DNA from: Chitinophagaceae bacterium
GTDB lineage: Bacteria > Bacteroidota > Bacteroidia > Chitinophagales > Chitinophagaceae
Direction of reading: 5' to 3'
DNA: 64,000 nt
Assembly: GCA_016720585.1 (NCBI GenBank)
Contig: JADKKH010000009.1
Span: forward strand, 101,092-165,091
Shown here piece after piece: positions 8,355 through 17,595 of this stretch. The translations under genes and the position numbers were made by a program. How positions within the stretch are numbered: the stretch's first letter is position 1; each line of letters opens with the position of its first letter. The notes under the pieces were generated by a model. The model searched no databases. It saw nothing but the letters and a program-made list of their open reading frames with translations, and was not told the origin of the DNA.

Positions 8355-8843
8355 ATGAATCTGCTAATACGTCATATACAAGAATCCGACAACCCGTTCC
8401 TTTCAAGGATCGTAAAAGATACTTTGGCAGAATTTGGTGCCAATCATCCGGGTACGGTGTATTATGATCCAACGACTGAGGCGATGTATGAATTATTTCA
8501 AAAAGAAGGAGCTGTATATTTTGTGGCCGAACTGGAAGGAAAAATAGTTGGGGGCGGAGGCATTTATCCTACCGATGGTTTGCCTGGCGGCACCTGTGAG
8601 TTAGTAAAAATGTATTTATTGCCCCAGGCAAGAGGATCAGGAATCGGTAGAACATTAATTGAAAAATGCCTGGCTTTTGCCAAAGAAGCCGGTTATAAAC
8701 ACGTTTACCTGGAAACAATGCCCGAATTGAAACAGGCGTTAAAAGTTTATGCAAAATTTGGTTTTGAATATTTAAAAGAACCACTGGGTAACAGTGGCCA
8801 TACAGGTTGCAGTTTGTGGATGTTGCTTCGCAGTCTGGAGTAA
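8355..8843 (+). CDS. GNAT family N-acetyltransferase
   Basis: A 162-residue acetyltransferase of the Gcn5 fold. The acetyl-CoA pyrophosphate loop is visible as LLPQARGSGIGRTLIEKC (residues 88-105), preceded by the strand GGTCELVKMYL and followed by YLETMPELKQALKVYAKFGF, typical of GNAT motifs B and A. The substrate cannot be told from sequence. The last codons (Ser-Leu-Glu) and the stop lie within a heptanucleotide repeat that continues past the gene. Confidence 0.88.
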   Translation: MNLLIRHIQESDNPFLSRIVKDTLAEFGANHPGTVYYDPTTEAMYELFQKEGAVYFVAELEGKIVGGGGIYPTDGLPGGTCELVKMYLLPQARGSGIGRTLIEKCLAFAKEAGYKHVYLETMPELKQALKVYAKFGFEYLKEPLGNSGHTGCSLWMLLRSLE

Positions 8844-8880
8844 GGAGTCTGTAGTCTGAAGTCAGGAGTCAAAACTACTG
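8832..8880. repeat. Heptanucleotide tandem repeat, AGTCTGG-like, about 7 copies
   Basis: Consecutive 7-base units (AGTCTGG, AGTAAGG, AGTCTGT, AGTCTGA, AGTCAGG, AGTCAAA, ACTACTG). The array begins inside the last codons of the GNAT gene, supplies its stop, and reaches the stop of the convergent gene at 8875. Confidence 0.85.
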
Positions 8881-9897
8881 ACTTATAACCTCCACCTCAT
8901 ACACCGGGCTAAACAAATAGAATTTTCCGGTTGCCACTTCCCGGCATTTAAATCGCTTTCTCAGCTTCTCCCCTTTTTTAAAAATCCTTCCGTCATTTAT
9001 CCGGAATAAAGTATCGGGCAAAAGTTCTTCCAGCAGGTGATGAGCGCTTTTTGGGGCATCATACTTTCGCAACACCCGCAATAATCCTTCTTCGGCACAA
9101 CTGCTGGCGGCAGGATTTTTTAAGGATTGTAATAACTCCTGTTCAATATCAGTGGGGAAAATTTTATTCCCACTGGCCGGTTGTAAAAATTGTTTTAATA
9201 GCTGCCCGTAGATCATTTTCCATTCGGTTCCATGAGCAGCCACTTTGTTGCTATGATTTTCGAAGTTCAACAGATGAGCTAATTCATGCAATAAGGTTAC
9301 CAGGAAGGCATATTTGTTGAGGTTGCCATTTACGCTGATGCGGTGATTGGCATGATGGGTACGATGCCTGTAATCGCCTAAAATGCTTTTACGTTCTTTT
9401 GTTATAGTTAAATGCACTTTATAATGCTGCAGGTAGCTGAAGACCGCATCGCCGGTATCGGACGGCAGATACTGCTGCAAATGATCAATGGGAAACTCTT
9501 TCCTGGGCATTCTTTTTTGCTTCAGCAACTTTTGCAAAGAAGATACTTCAACGATCGTATAGACAATATATAAACCCATACAAATGATCAGGGCGGGTTT
9601 ATTAAGATTCTTTCTTTCTATCATGATGTAGGCAAACGCTGCCGTGATACAAATAAAAAATTTAATCATAAAACTACCGTATAATGAACGTACGGAAGCG
9701 CTGCCATTGGTTGAACTAAGAGCACTTTTAGAAAAATAAAATGACCCGGCTGTTGCAATAAACAGGATCAGATTACCGGCAATCAACACGTCGGGGTCAA
9801 TCCCCTGCTTGAGGAGAAAATTCCGGCCCCCTAAAAAAAAGGCATTTAAAAAAATAAAAAGGAATAGTAACGGAAACCAGGGCTTTTTAAATATCAT
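8875..9897 (-). CDS. Fusion: four-helix membrane protein plus SprT-like zinc metalloprotease
   Basis: A 340-residue product with two unlike halves. Residues 1-125 have about four membrane segments (8-24, 38-54, 75-93, 102-118) and resemble the small membrane protein that follows AtpZ near ATP synthase operons. From Met130 (position 9510) a SprT-like domain starts: HELAH at 204-208 with a further His in AAHGTEWK (His222), the usual zinc ligands. Separate genes are what I would expect; the join is one residue long and sits on a run of six A. It overlaps atpZ by 11 bp. A real fusion or a one-base error that removed a stop are both possible. Confidence 0.75.
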   Translation of the reverse strand: MIFKKPWFPLLFLFIFLNAFFLGGRNFLLKQGIDPDVLIAGNLILFIATAGSFYFSKSALSSTNGSASVRSLYGSFMIKFFICITAAFAYIMIERKNLNKPALIICMGLYIVYTIVEVSSLQKLLKQKRMPRKEFPIDHLQQYLPSDTGDAVFSYLQHYKVHLTITKERKSILGDYRHRTHHANHRISVNGNLNKYAFLVTLLHELAHLLNFENHSNKVAAHGTEWKMIYGQLLKQFLQPASGNKIFPTDIEQELLQSLKNPAASSCAEEGLLRVLRKYDAPKSAHHLLEELLPDTLFRINDGRIFKKGEKLRKRFKCREVATGKFYLFSPVYEVEVISQ

Positions 9898-10117
9898 CTT
9901 TGGGTGGTTTTGCTGTATCCCGCATCAGTTTGTAAAAAATTCCGATGAGGGTGAGCAAAGGTAAGACACAGGCCAGCAATGGTAAAGTATGCAGCCATTT
10001 ATCTGCTTTTAGTCCCAGGAAAACAGCCAGCCCGATAGCTACCAGCATCTGCGTACCTAAACCGGCATAACGAACCAGGTCCCGGTTGCTGTCATTTGAT
10101 GGCGGCTTGCTGCTCAT
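9887..10117 (-). CDS. AtpZ/AtpI family membrane protein
   Basis: A 76-residue protein with two membrane helices (about 17-35 and 45-63) and the family pattern YAGLGTQMLVAIGLAVFLGLKADKWL. Members sit at the head of ATP synthase operons and are thought to help Mg uptake or c-ring assembly. Here no ATP synthase genes follow. It overlaps the bactofilin gene by 26 bp upstream and the membrane/SprT fusion by 11 bp downstream, so the three are translationally coupled. Confidence 0.85.
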   Translation of the reverse strand: MSSKPPSNDSNRDLVRYAGLGTQMLVAIGLAVFLGLKADKWLHTLPLLACVLPLLTLIGIFYKLMRDTAKPPKDDI

Positions 10118-10502
10118 TGTTATTCATCTCCACAATATTAGCACCCATGTGGCACTGACCATTAAAGGTGGCCGTGGGCTCTATCTGAAGTTTGCCGGCG
10201 TAGAGATTTCCGGTTACCATACAATCACCGCGTAACTGCAGCAATTCCTTTGCACGGATATTACCGGAAACTTTACCAACAATATCTGCCTGGTTACCCG
10301 CAATATCACCTTCCACTACCCCGGTATTGCCAATAATAATTTTAGCAGAACTATTGATATTACCAATAACGGTTCCATCAATTCTCAGGTCGCTGTTGCT
10401 GCTGATGTCACCTTTAAGGATCGTGCCAGAACTGATCAGAGTAGCGCCGTTGCCATTTGTTACTGATTGCTGCATGTCGGTTTTGTTTTTAGTTGTAAAC
10501 AT
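10092..10502 (-). CDS. Bactofilin (polymer-forming cytoskeletal protein)
   Basis: A 136-residue protein with the bactofilin beta-helix: successive short turns with Gly and hydrophobic spacing (GDISSNSDLRIDGTVIGNI, GDIAGNQADIVGKVSGNI, TGNLYAGKLQIEPTATFNG). Bactofilins polymerise without nucleotide and scaffold cell-wall enzymes at set sites. The flanking regions are short and disordered, as usual. It lies just downstream of a membrane protein resembling the N-terminus of M23 peptidases, its common partner, and overlaps AtpZ by 26 bp. Confidence 0.92.
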   Translation of the reverse strand: MFTTKNKTDMQQSVTNGNGATLISSGTILKGDISSNSDLRIDGTVIGNINSSAKIIIGNTGVVEGDIAGNQADIVGKVSGNIRAKELLQLRGDCMVTGNLYAGKLQIEPTATFNGQCHMGANIVEMNNNEQQAAIK

Positions 10503-10513
10503 AGTTGCCTTTA

Positions 10514-10912
10514 TTAGTCATTTGAGATTTCATCCTTCGGAAGCGTGATCTTAGTGGTATCATATTGTATCGTCGTATTTCCGGCCAATGCTTTTTTAAT
10601 TCCTTCGATATATTGTGCTTTATAAATGTTTTGTTTTTCTGCTTCGTCCACCCGGTATTTTAATTGCCGTAATTCCATGGCTGATTTATAATCGGTGCTT
10701 GCCCCGGGAATATAGTACTTCAACGGGGTAAAAACGATGAGCGCTACCGTCAGCCCGACCAACAGTACAAAGATTGTGCTCAACATGATGTAAACACTTA
10801 ATCTGGACAATTTAAATGTGACCACCTCTTCATAGGTATCATCATTCATTACCACCAGGCGATAGCGGTTTCTCAACCGTTTCAGGGTGGACCCGGCATC
10901 AAATTTTAGCAT
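10514..10912 (-). CDS. Single-pass membrane protein resembling the N-terminal part of bactofilin-linked M23 peptidases
   Basis: A 132-residue protein: a basic cytoplasmic head (KRLRNRYRLVVMNDDTYEE), one membrane helix around 40-62, and a periplasmic coiled-coil-like stretch. The head and helix resemble the N-terminal portion of M23 peptidases found beside bactofilins in Bacteroidota, but the LytM catalytic domain is missing. ATG at 10912 is preferred over a start at 10921 because it gives the usual MLKFD beginning. It ends 11 bp before the bactofilin gene, so an operon is likely, and it may tether bactofilin to the membrane (inference). Confidence 0.7.
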   Translation of the reverse strand: MLKFDAGSTLKRLRNRYRLVVMNDDTYEEVVTFKLSRLSVYIMLSTIFVLLVGLTVALIVFTPLKYYIPGASTDYKSAMELRQLKYRVDEAEKQNIYKAQYIEGIKKALAGNTTIQYDTTKITLPKDEISND

Positions 10913-11055
10913 AACCAACAATTAAGGATTTAAAGGTAAGCAAAGGGCTTTGGTTTTGCCAGCCTCCTTTCTTCAAATTAAGCTCAAAAAAATGGCCTAT
11001 TTTTATACTAAATTATTTGAATTTCAGTTAATAAGCCTTTAGATTGCGACGGAAA

Positions 11056-13977
11056 ATGCGACCCAACCGATATACTATTACTGCGATACTTCTCCTTATC
11101 TTCTGCCAGGTTAGTTTCCCCACCTTCAGCCAGTTAGGGTTTCCTATTGTTATCAAAAAACCCCAGGAGTATGATGAAAGGGTGCTGCGGTCGGAAAGGT
11201 CAGAAGATAAAAAGTTTAAGCTACCCACCCGTTTCATCCAGAATACGGTTACCCATTACAACTATTACTTCAATGCGAATAACAAGCTGAACGAAGTTCT
11301 GGAAAGAGCCAAAGCTTCATTTACAGACGATTATTCCCAGTTGCTCCCTTTTTACAACTATACTTTGGATGCTACCGCAAAAGATTCGGTACAACTGGAT
11401 TCCATCACGTATAAATCATCTTCGGGTATTGCCTTACATGATCTCCGGAATGACTGGGTTGACAATCTCTACCTGCTCTGGGGTGCTTCTTTTTACCTCC
11501 GCAAGGATTTCGATTCCGCCTACCTCATGTTCCAGTTCATCAATTATGCGTTTGCACCCAAAGAGAAAGACGGTTACTACCTGACCATTGGAAGTAACCG
11601 GGATGGCAATTCTGCATTAAGTATTTCCACCAAAGAAAAAAAGAGCCTCCCAAAAAAGATTTTTTCAAAGCCCCCCAGCCGCAATGATGCATTCATCTGG
11701 CAAATAAGAAATTTCCTGGCACAGGATCAGTTTGCAGAAGCAGCCAGTCTGATCGTCACCCTTAGAAATGACCCCGTTTTTCCGAAACGTTTGCAAAACG
11801 ACCTGCAGGAAGTACAGGCATACTGGTTTTATAAACAGAATATGTGGGATAGTGCGGCTGTCTATCTCGTGAAGGCACTCGACAACGCTTCCAACAAACA
11901 GGAAAAAGCCCGGTGGGAATACCTCGCAGCTCAACTATTTGAATTGAGTGGTCATAATAAAGAGGCTGAAAAATATTATACGAAAGTCAGCAGTCTTACC
12001 ACAGACCTCGTTCTGGATATCTATGCCCGGCTTGCTGCTATCCGTACCAATAAAGATGGCGGTGATAAAACTATTGACAAAAATGTGGCCACCCTGCTGA
12101 GGATGGCTAAACAGGATAAATACCTGGACTTCCGGGATATCATCTATTACATGGCAGCTCAAATGCAACTGGAAGGAGGCAATGTGGAGGCTGCCATTCC
12201 TTTGCTGCTGAAAAGCACACAATTTACCAGCAATAACCCGGCCCAGCGAAACCGGGCTTTTCTACAACTGGCAGAATTATCCTATGCCAGGCACCACTAT
12301 CGCCAGGCATATAATTTTTATGACAGTTTGAATCTGAGTGACCCCTCGATAAAAAATCCGGCAGAAATTGTTTCCAGGAAAAAATCCCTGGGCATCATTG
12401 CCCTGAATAGTGAAATCATTGAAAGACAGGACAGCCTTCAACGGATTGCTTCCCTTCCTGAAGATGAACGCCGGGATTTTATTAAAAAAATAGTAAAACA
12501 ACTTCGTAAAGCACAAGGACTGAAAGACGAAACCCCGCTAACGGCAGGAATACCTTTTACGAACCCGGTACCCTCCAATCTTTTTCCAACTAATGAACCA
12601 AAAGGTGAATGGTATTTTTATAATGCTTCTTCCCGTACCAGGGGGCAGAATGATTTTAAAAACAGGTGGGGCAGCAGACCTAATACAGATAACTGGCGCC
12701 GGAGTGCCGTCATTTCTGCGGGTATTAAGAATATTGCGAACCAGCAACAGCCAGGAAATAATCAGCAACAGGGTCCCGGTAACCAACAGCAGGTTTCTGA
12801 GATAACCTATGATGGCCTCTTAGCGAATTTACCCCTGAAACCAGAGCAATTAAAAATATCAAATGATTCCATTCAGGATGCTTTATTTGCTTTAGGCAAA
12901 GCTTATGTTCAGGAAATTGAAAACTGCCAGGAAGGAACCGGAACTTTAGAACAATTGCGCACCCGTTTTCCGGAGTTTCCAAAAATGGATGAAGTACTTT
13001 TCAAACTTTACTTTTGTTATTATAAAAATGGTGAAACATCCAAAGCTTCAGCCATAAAGAAATTGCTTAGTGAAAAATATTCCGGGAGCAATTTCACCAC
13101 CATTATCAATACAGGTAAAAACCCTTTATCAACATCTGCTAACCCGGATGCGACCAAGACCTATGAAAATATCTATGACCTGTTCATTGAAGGCAATTTT
13201 TCAGAGGCTGTTACGCAAAAGAAAACGGCCGACAGCCTGTACGGAAAAAACTACTGGACACCGCAGCTGCTTTATATTGAAGCCGTATATTATATTAAAC
13301 AAAGGGATGACAGCACTGCAAAGAATGTGCTGAATTCAATAATTACCGGTTTTCCGGGAACACCCCTTGAAAAGAAAGCTACCAACCTGCTGGATGTTCT
13401 GAGTAGAAGAAAACAAATAGAAGAAGAACTAAGGAACCTGGTTATTAACAGGGCCCCGAAGGATACGGCAACAAACAGACCCATCGTTCCAACAGTCCTG
13501 GTACCAAAAGATACTGCCATCGCAAAACCTGTTGTAAACAATCTCCCGGCAAAAGACAGTATTGCTAATAAACCACCGGTGAAGATCAATTCACCATATA
13601 CCTATACCCCTGATAAGCCGCATTATGTTATGCTTATCCTGAATAAGATAGACCCTGTTTTTTCCAATGAAGCTAAAAACGCTTTCATTCGTTACAACAA
13701 AGACACGTATTACAATAAGACCTATTCAATCGATTTGTACCAGTTGGACACCGATAACCGCTTATTGCTTATAGCACCCTTTGCCAATGCCCAGGAAGCC
13801 ATTAGTTATGTTGAAAAAACCCTTCCAAAAACAGCCACGGAGATTATCCCCTGGCTGAAAGGGGGCAAATACACTTTCAGTATCCTGACCGACAGCAATT
13901 ATGATTTGCTGAAGAACAACCGGGATATTGATGCTTATAAAAATTTTCTGAACCAATATTTACCGGGAAAATTCTGA
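11056..13977 (+). CDS. porW: Type IX secretion / gliding motility protein PorW (SprE-like)
   Basis: A 973-residue protein with an N-terminal signal (ITAILLLIFCQVSFPTFSQ) followed by long TPR-like helices. The conserved head RFIQNTVTHYNYYFNANNKLNEVLERAK and the repeat-rich body match SprE/PorW, the periplasmic component that links the type IX secretion ring to the translocon. The C-terminus has a low-complexity Lys-Asp-Thr-Ala linker (residues about 795-840) and ends in a small domain PHYVMLILNKIDPVFSNEAK common to the family. ATG at 11056 is preferred over a TTG at 11044. There is no obvious lipobox Cys, unlike lipoprotein forms of the family. Confidence 0.85.
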   Translation: MRPNRYTITAILLLIFCQVSFPTFSQLGFPIVIKKPQEYDERVLRSERSEDKKFKLPTRFIQNTVTHYNYYFNANNKLNEVLERAKASFTDDYSQLLPFYNYTLDATAKDSVQLDSITYKSSSGIALHDLRNDWVDNLYLLWGASFYLRKDFDSAYLMFQFINYAFAPKEKDGYYLTIGSNRDGNSALSISTKEKKSLPKKIFSKPPSRNDAFIWQIRNFLAQDQFAEAASLIVTLRNDPVFPKRLQNDLQEVQAYWFYKQNMWDSAAVYLVKALDNASNKQEKARWEYLAAQLFELSGHNKEAEKYYTKVSSLTTDLVLDIYARLAAIRTNKDGGDKTIDKNVATLLRMAKQDKYLDFRDIIYYMAAQMQLEGGNVEAAIPLLLKSTQFTSNNPAQRNRAFLQLAELSYARHHYRQAYNFYDSLNLSDPSIKNPAEIVSRKKSLGIIALNSEIIERQDSLQRIASLPEDERRDFIKKIVKQLRKAQGLKDETPLTAGIPFTNPVPSNLFPTNEPKGEWYFYNASSRTRGQNDFKNRWGSRPNTDNWRRSAVISAGIKNIANQQQPGNNQQQGPGNQQQVSEITYDGLLANLPLKPEQLKISNDSIQDALFALGKAYVQEIENCQEGTGTLEQLRTRFPEFPKMDEVLFKLYFCYYKNGETSKASAIKKLLSEKYSGSNFTTIINTGKNPLSTSANPDATKTYENIYDLFIEGNFSEAVTQKKTADSLYGKNYWTPQLLYIEAVYYIKQRDDSTAKNVLNSIITGFPGTPLEKKATNLLDVLSRRKQIEEELRNLVINRAPKDTATNRPIVPTVLVPKDTAIAKPVVNNLPAKDSIANKPPVKINSPYTYTPDKPHYVMLILNKIDPVFSNEAKNAFIRYNKDTYYNKTYSIDLYQLDTDNRLLLIAPFANAQEAISYVEKTLPKTATEIIPWLKGGKYTFSILTDSNYDLLKNNRDIDAYKNFLNQYLPGKF

Positions 13978-13978
13978 T

Positions 13979-14010
13979 CTTTCCGGCTTTTGCAGCAAGC
14001 CGGAAAAGGT
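13979..14010 (+). terminator. Hairpin after porW
   Basis: A 10-bp stem TTTCCGGCTT/AAGCCGGAAA (13980-13989 with 13997-14006) starts a few bases after the porW stop. It is not followed by a clear T run, so it may be a weak or factor-assisted terminator. Confidence 0.45.
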
Positions 14011-14126
14011 TATTTGGCAAAAAATTAATCCTCCTGCCGGGGCTTCCGCTTCCATTTTTCTTATTTTCGGTTTCTAAACCCTGACTTCCTGAAAATCGCC
14101 TTTATTAATTCAACCGTTTCTTATTT

Positions 14127-16547
14127 ATGAAAAAAGCTGTTCGGATATTCTGGCGCATTTTTGCTGGTGGTTTTGCTGCTTTTGTTTTACTGGTCATCCT
14201 GGCGAATGCCGGTGTGTTTGGCAAAATGCCTTCGCTGGCAGAACTGGAAAATCCTTCCATCCTGCAGGCCTCGGAAATATATGCAGAAGATGGCACCCTG
14301 ATGGGAAAATATTATACGGACAGAGGCAATCGCAGTAACGTTAAATACCGGGATATTTCCGCCCATGTTATTGATGCCTTGGTGGCTACTGAAGATGAGC
14401 GGTTTTATAACCACAGCGGGATCGATTTTAAATCAACCATGCGGGCCATAGTCACTTTCGGTTCACAGGGAGGAGGCAGTACCATTACTCAACAACTGGC
14501 CCTGAACCTGTTTAATGAAAGAGCTTCGAACAGGGCTATACGCGTCATCCAGAAATTAAAAGAATGGATCATTGCGGTAAAGCTGGAAAAAAATTTTACA
14601 AAGCAAGAAATCATCACCCTTTATCTGAATGCGGTTCCATTCGGCAATAATATTTACGGTATCCGCAATGCAGCCAGATCCTTTTTTCAAAAAGAACCAG
14701 ACCGCCTGAATGTAGAAGAAGCGGCCTTACTGGTGGGTATGTTGAAAGGAAACAGCATCTATAACCCGGTACGTAATCCAAAAGCCGCGCTTGATCGCAG
14801 GAATACAGTAATCGGTCAAATGGAAGTGAATGGTAAAATAACTTCGGCTGAAGCTACCCGGTTGAAAGCATTACCCATTAAACTTAATTATAAAAAACTG
14901 GATGAAAACACCGGTTATGCGCCTTATTTCCGCGAGGTGCTGAAAGATGAAGTGCGGGATGCCTTAAAAGATGTAAAAAAATCCAACGGGGATACGTATG
15001 ATATTTATGATGATGGATTGAAAATCTATACCACCATTAATCCACAGATGCAGCAATATGCGGAGGAGGGAATGGCTTTGCAGATGACCGCATTGCAACG
15101 TAGTATCAATGCCCGGGCTTCCATAAAAAATGGAACTATTTGGAAGGATCATGAAAAAATACTGGAAAAGGCCATCAAAGAATCAGACCGGTGGAGAAAC
15201 CTGGAAGAAGATGGATTAAGTGATAAAGAGATAAGGGCCAGTTTCAATAATAAAGTGCCCATGAAGATATTTGCCTGGAATACCAAACGGGAAAAAGACA
15301 CGCTGATGACTCCTTATGATTCGATAAAGTATCACCGGCAGATGGAGCAGGCTTCTTTTATGGCCATGGATCCTGTAACCGGTGAGGTAAGGGCCTGGGT
15401 GGGTGGTATTAATTTTAAAACATACAAGTATGACCATGTGAACCTGAAAACAAAAAGACAGGTTGGTTCTACTATAAAGCCTTTTTTGTATACACAGGCT
15501 ATGGAAGAAAGAGGTTTTACTCCCGAGACTGAATGTGAAAACGTAGCCCAATTCTTTCCCGGAAGCGGATGGGTGCCTTCCGGCAGAAAATGTGGCGGGG
15601 GAACCATGACCATGGCCAATGCGCTGGCATATTCAAAAAACTGTGCCACGGCTTATATTATGAAACAGGTAGGGCCGCAGCAGTTTGCCGATTTTCTGGC
15701 CCGAATAAATATCCCAACGAAAGTGAAGCCATTTCCTTCCATTGCTTTAGGCACCTGCGATCTGTCCATGTATGAGATGCTCTGGGGTTATACCATTTTT
15801 GCAGGTCGTGGTTTTTCAACCAAACCTTATTGCATAAGCCGCATCGAAGATCGGAATGGTAATGTGATCAAACGTTTTGATTACAGTGTAAACCGGAAAG
15901 AAGCCGTAAGTGAAGTAACGGCTTATACCATGGCCCGTATGATGCAGGGTACGGTAGATAAAGGAACCGCCGGTGGCCTGCGTAACCGGGTGGGTGCTGC
16001 AGAAATGGGTGGCAAAACAGGAACAACGGATGACAATGCTGATGCCTGGTTTATGGGATACACGCCCCAGCTGTTAGCAGGATCCTGGGTTGGGTTTGAT
16101 GATCGTTTTCTGCGTAATGAAGGAGATGGGAACAGGATAGCCAGACCTATTTGTGAATATTTTTTCAAGAAGGTACTGGCAGATAAAAAACTGGGTATTG
16201 AACGGGATGCAAAATTTGTACGGCCTGCCGAACTGGAAAATGAGATCAATAGTGCCGATATACTGATCAGCGATTCAGACCCGGATCCGGCAGGACAAGG
16301 TGATGACCAGGGAGTTGGCAATGAACAGGATTATAATAATTATAATACACAGGACTCAATTGGTGCCGAATCAAAAAAATATACCGATGATGGCGGGAAT
16401 ATACCCCCGGTTAAAAAAGATACGGTTACTAAATCCCCTGCAAAAAAAGAGACCGATAACAGTAAACCTATTGGTGCTCCTACCAACGAAACAAAGAAAA
16501 AGGGAAACCTTTTAAAGAGGATTTTTGGTAAAAAAGATAAACAATAA
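14127..16547 (+). CDS. mrcA: Penicillin-binding protein 1A (bifunctional transglycosylase/transpeptidase)
   Basis: An 806-residue class A PBP that polymerises and cross-links peptidoglycan outside the inner membrane. It has one N-terminal membrane helix (about 8-30) and a GT51 glycosyltransferase domain with VATEDERFYNHSGID and GGGSTITQQLALNLF. The transpeptidase domain shows the catalytic S448-T-I-K, S503-K-N and K630-T-G motifs. A disordered C-terminal tail from about residue 715 is rich in Asp, Asn and Lys and ends in a basic patch. The order of domains and length are standard. Confidence 0.95.
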   Translation: MKKAVRIFWRIFAGGFAAFVLLVILANAGVFGKMPSLAELENPSILQASEIYAEDGTLMGKYYTDRGNRSNVKYRDISAHVIDALVATEDERFYNHSGIDFKSTMRAIVTFGSQGGGSTITQQLALNLFNERASNRAIRVIQKLKEWIIAVKLEKNFTKQEIITLYLNAVPFGNNIYGIRNAARSFFQKEPDRLNVEEAALLVGMLKGNSIYNPVRNPKAALDRRNTVIGQMEVNGKITSAEATRLKALPIKLNYKKLDENTGYAPYFREVLKDEVRDALKDVKKSNGDTYDIYDDGLKIYTTINPQMQQYAEEGMALQMTALQRSINARASIKNGTIWKDHEKILEKAIKESDRWRNLEEDGLSDKEIRASFNNKVPMKIFAWNTKREKDTLMTPYDSIKYHRQMEQASFMAMDPVTGEVRAWVGGINFKTYKYDHVNLKTKRQVGSTIKPFLYTQAMEERGFTPETECENVAQFFPGSGWVPSGRKCGGGTMTMANALAYSKNCATAYIMKQVGPQQFADFLARINIPTKVKPFPSIALGTCDLSMYEMLWGYTIFAGRGFSTKPYCISRIEDRNGNVIKRFDYSVNRKEAVSEVTAYTMARMMQGTVDKGTAGGLRNRVGAAEMGGKTGTTDDNADAWFMGYTPQLLAGSWVGFDDRFLRNEGDGNRIARPICEYFFKKVLADKKLGIERDAKFVRPAELENEINSADILISDSDPDPAGQGDDQGVGNEQDYNNYNTQDSIGAESKKYTDDGGNIPPVKKDTVTKSPAKKETDNSKPIGAPTNETKKKGNLLKRIFGKKDKQ

Positions 16548-16585
16548 TCGTATAAGAAAAACAAAATTCCAAAGCAAAAACACTC

Positions 16586-17074
16586 ATGCTTAGGATCCGC
16601 AAAGCCACCATCAGCGATATCGGGCTTATCCGGGAACTTACTTTTAAAGTATGGCCGCAAACGTATACTCCTATTATTTCCAGAGAACAGATTGACTTTA
16701 TGCTGGGTATGATGTACAGCGAAACGTCGTTACAGAAACAAATGAATGAAGGCTGTCAGTTCATTCTCGTTTACGATGAAACCCGGCCGGTAGGGTTTGC
16801 CTCCTACCAGGAAATTGAACCATCTGTTTTTAAACTTCATAAAATATATGTACTTATATCACAACAAGGCAAGGGTGCCGGCCGGTTTGTGATTGACTTT
16901 GTAATCTCTGAAATAAAAAAACGAGACGCTGCCTCCTTACTATTGCAGGTAAACCGGAACAACCCCGCCAAATTATTTTATGAGAAACTGGGATTTACGA
17001 GTATCGATGAGATTGATGCTGATATCGGGCAGGGGTATTTTATGAATGATTATGTCATGGAGATGAAAGTCTGA
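16586..17074 (+). CDS. GNAT family N-acetyltransferase
   Basis: A 162-residue Gcn5-type acetyltransferase. The N-terminus IRKATISDIGLIREL is the usual first strand and helix. The acetyl-CoA loop is LISQQGKGAGRFVIDFV and the C-terminal motif is LLLQVNRNNPAKLFYEKLGF. It is distinct in sequence from the GNAT at 8.4 kb. It sits 38 bp after the PBP1A gene, perhaps in the same transcript. The substrate is unknown. Confidence 0.88.
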   Translation: MLRIRKATISDIGLIRELTFKVWPQTYTPIISREQIDFMLGMMYSETSLQKQMNEGCQFILVYDETRPVGFASYQEIEPSVFKLHKIYVLISQQGKGAGRFVIDFVISEIKKRDAASLLLQVNRNNPAKLFYEKLGFTSIDEIDADIGQGYFMNDYVMEMKV

Positions 17075-17112
17075 TACGGTAATGAACTTCACTCAAACGG
17101 AAAATGGGAAGA

Positions 17113-17583
17113 TTATTTGTCGCTTTTCAAAACGTTTTTGCAGTCCAGGTAATTGGTAGGGTCCACTGGTTTATCAAACTCATACATCAATAATTCAATA
17201 CTTTCACCCGGACTAATATATCCCAGGGGCTGACCAAGTTTTACGACATCATTTCTTTTTACCAGCAGTTTATTCAGACCGGTGTACCAAAAATAATAAT
17301 CCTTCCCGTTGATCTTTACAAAAAGTACCAACCCATTTTTTGAATCATCCGTTAACTCTGTATTGGTCACCCTTCCGATGCCCACTGATTTAACAATGGT
17401 ATCCGGAACACTCTGCAACACGACGCACAGGTCGGGTTCTTCAAAATGAATGACGTTTTTTGGAGGCGGTACAATCGTTGCATCATTCAGCGGGCAGATA
17501 AGCCGGATACTTTCTTTTTGTGCCAGTAAATCACCCGGTTGAAAAAAAATTACCAGCAGGCAGAGCTTCATTAAATTTTTCAT
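17113..17583 (-). CDS. Exported LytM/M23-like protein lacking zinc ligands
   Basis: A 156-residue protein with a signal peptide (1-21, ending LLAQ). The body has the beta-strand rhythm of M23/LytM domains: YYFWYTGLNKLLVKRNDVVKLGQPLGYI corresponds to the region around the second metal site, where active enzymes have HxH motifs such as YAHLS. Here those His residues are absent (WYTGL), so it is probably a non-catalytic regulator or binding protein (inference). It ends PTNYLDCKNVLKS, a common LytM tail. A separate small gene lies 12 bp upstream on the same strand. Confidence 0.6.
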   Translation of the reverse strand: MKNLMKLCLLVIFFQPGDLLAQKESIRLICPLNDATIVPPPKNVIHFEEPDLCVVLQSVPDTIVKSVGIGRVTNTELTDDSKNGLVLFVKINGKDYYFWYTGLNKLLVKRNDVVKLGQPLGYISPGESIELLMYEFDKPVDPTNYLDCKNVLKSDK

Positions 17584-17595
17584 ACAATTTATTGA

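Noticed and set aside
13290..13589. Minus-strand open frame of 99 codons inside porW
   Set aside because: Antisense to a Lys/Thr/Asp/Pro-rich linker, which opens the opposite frame by composition.
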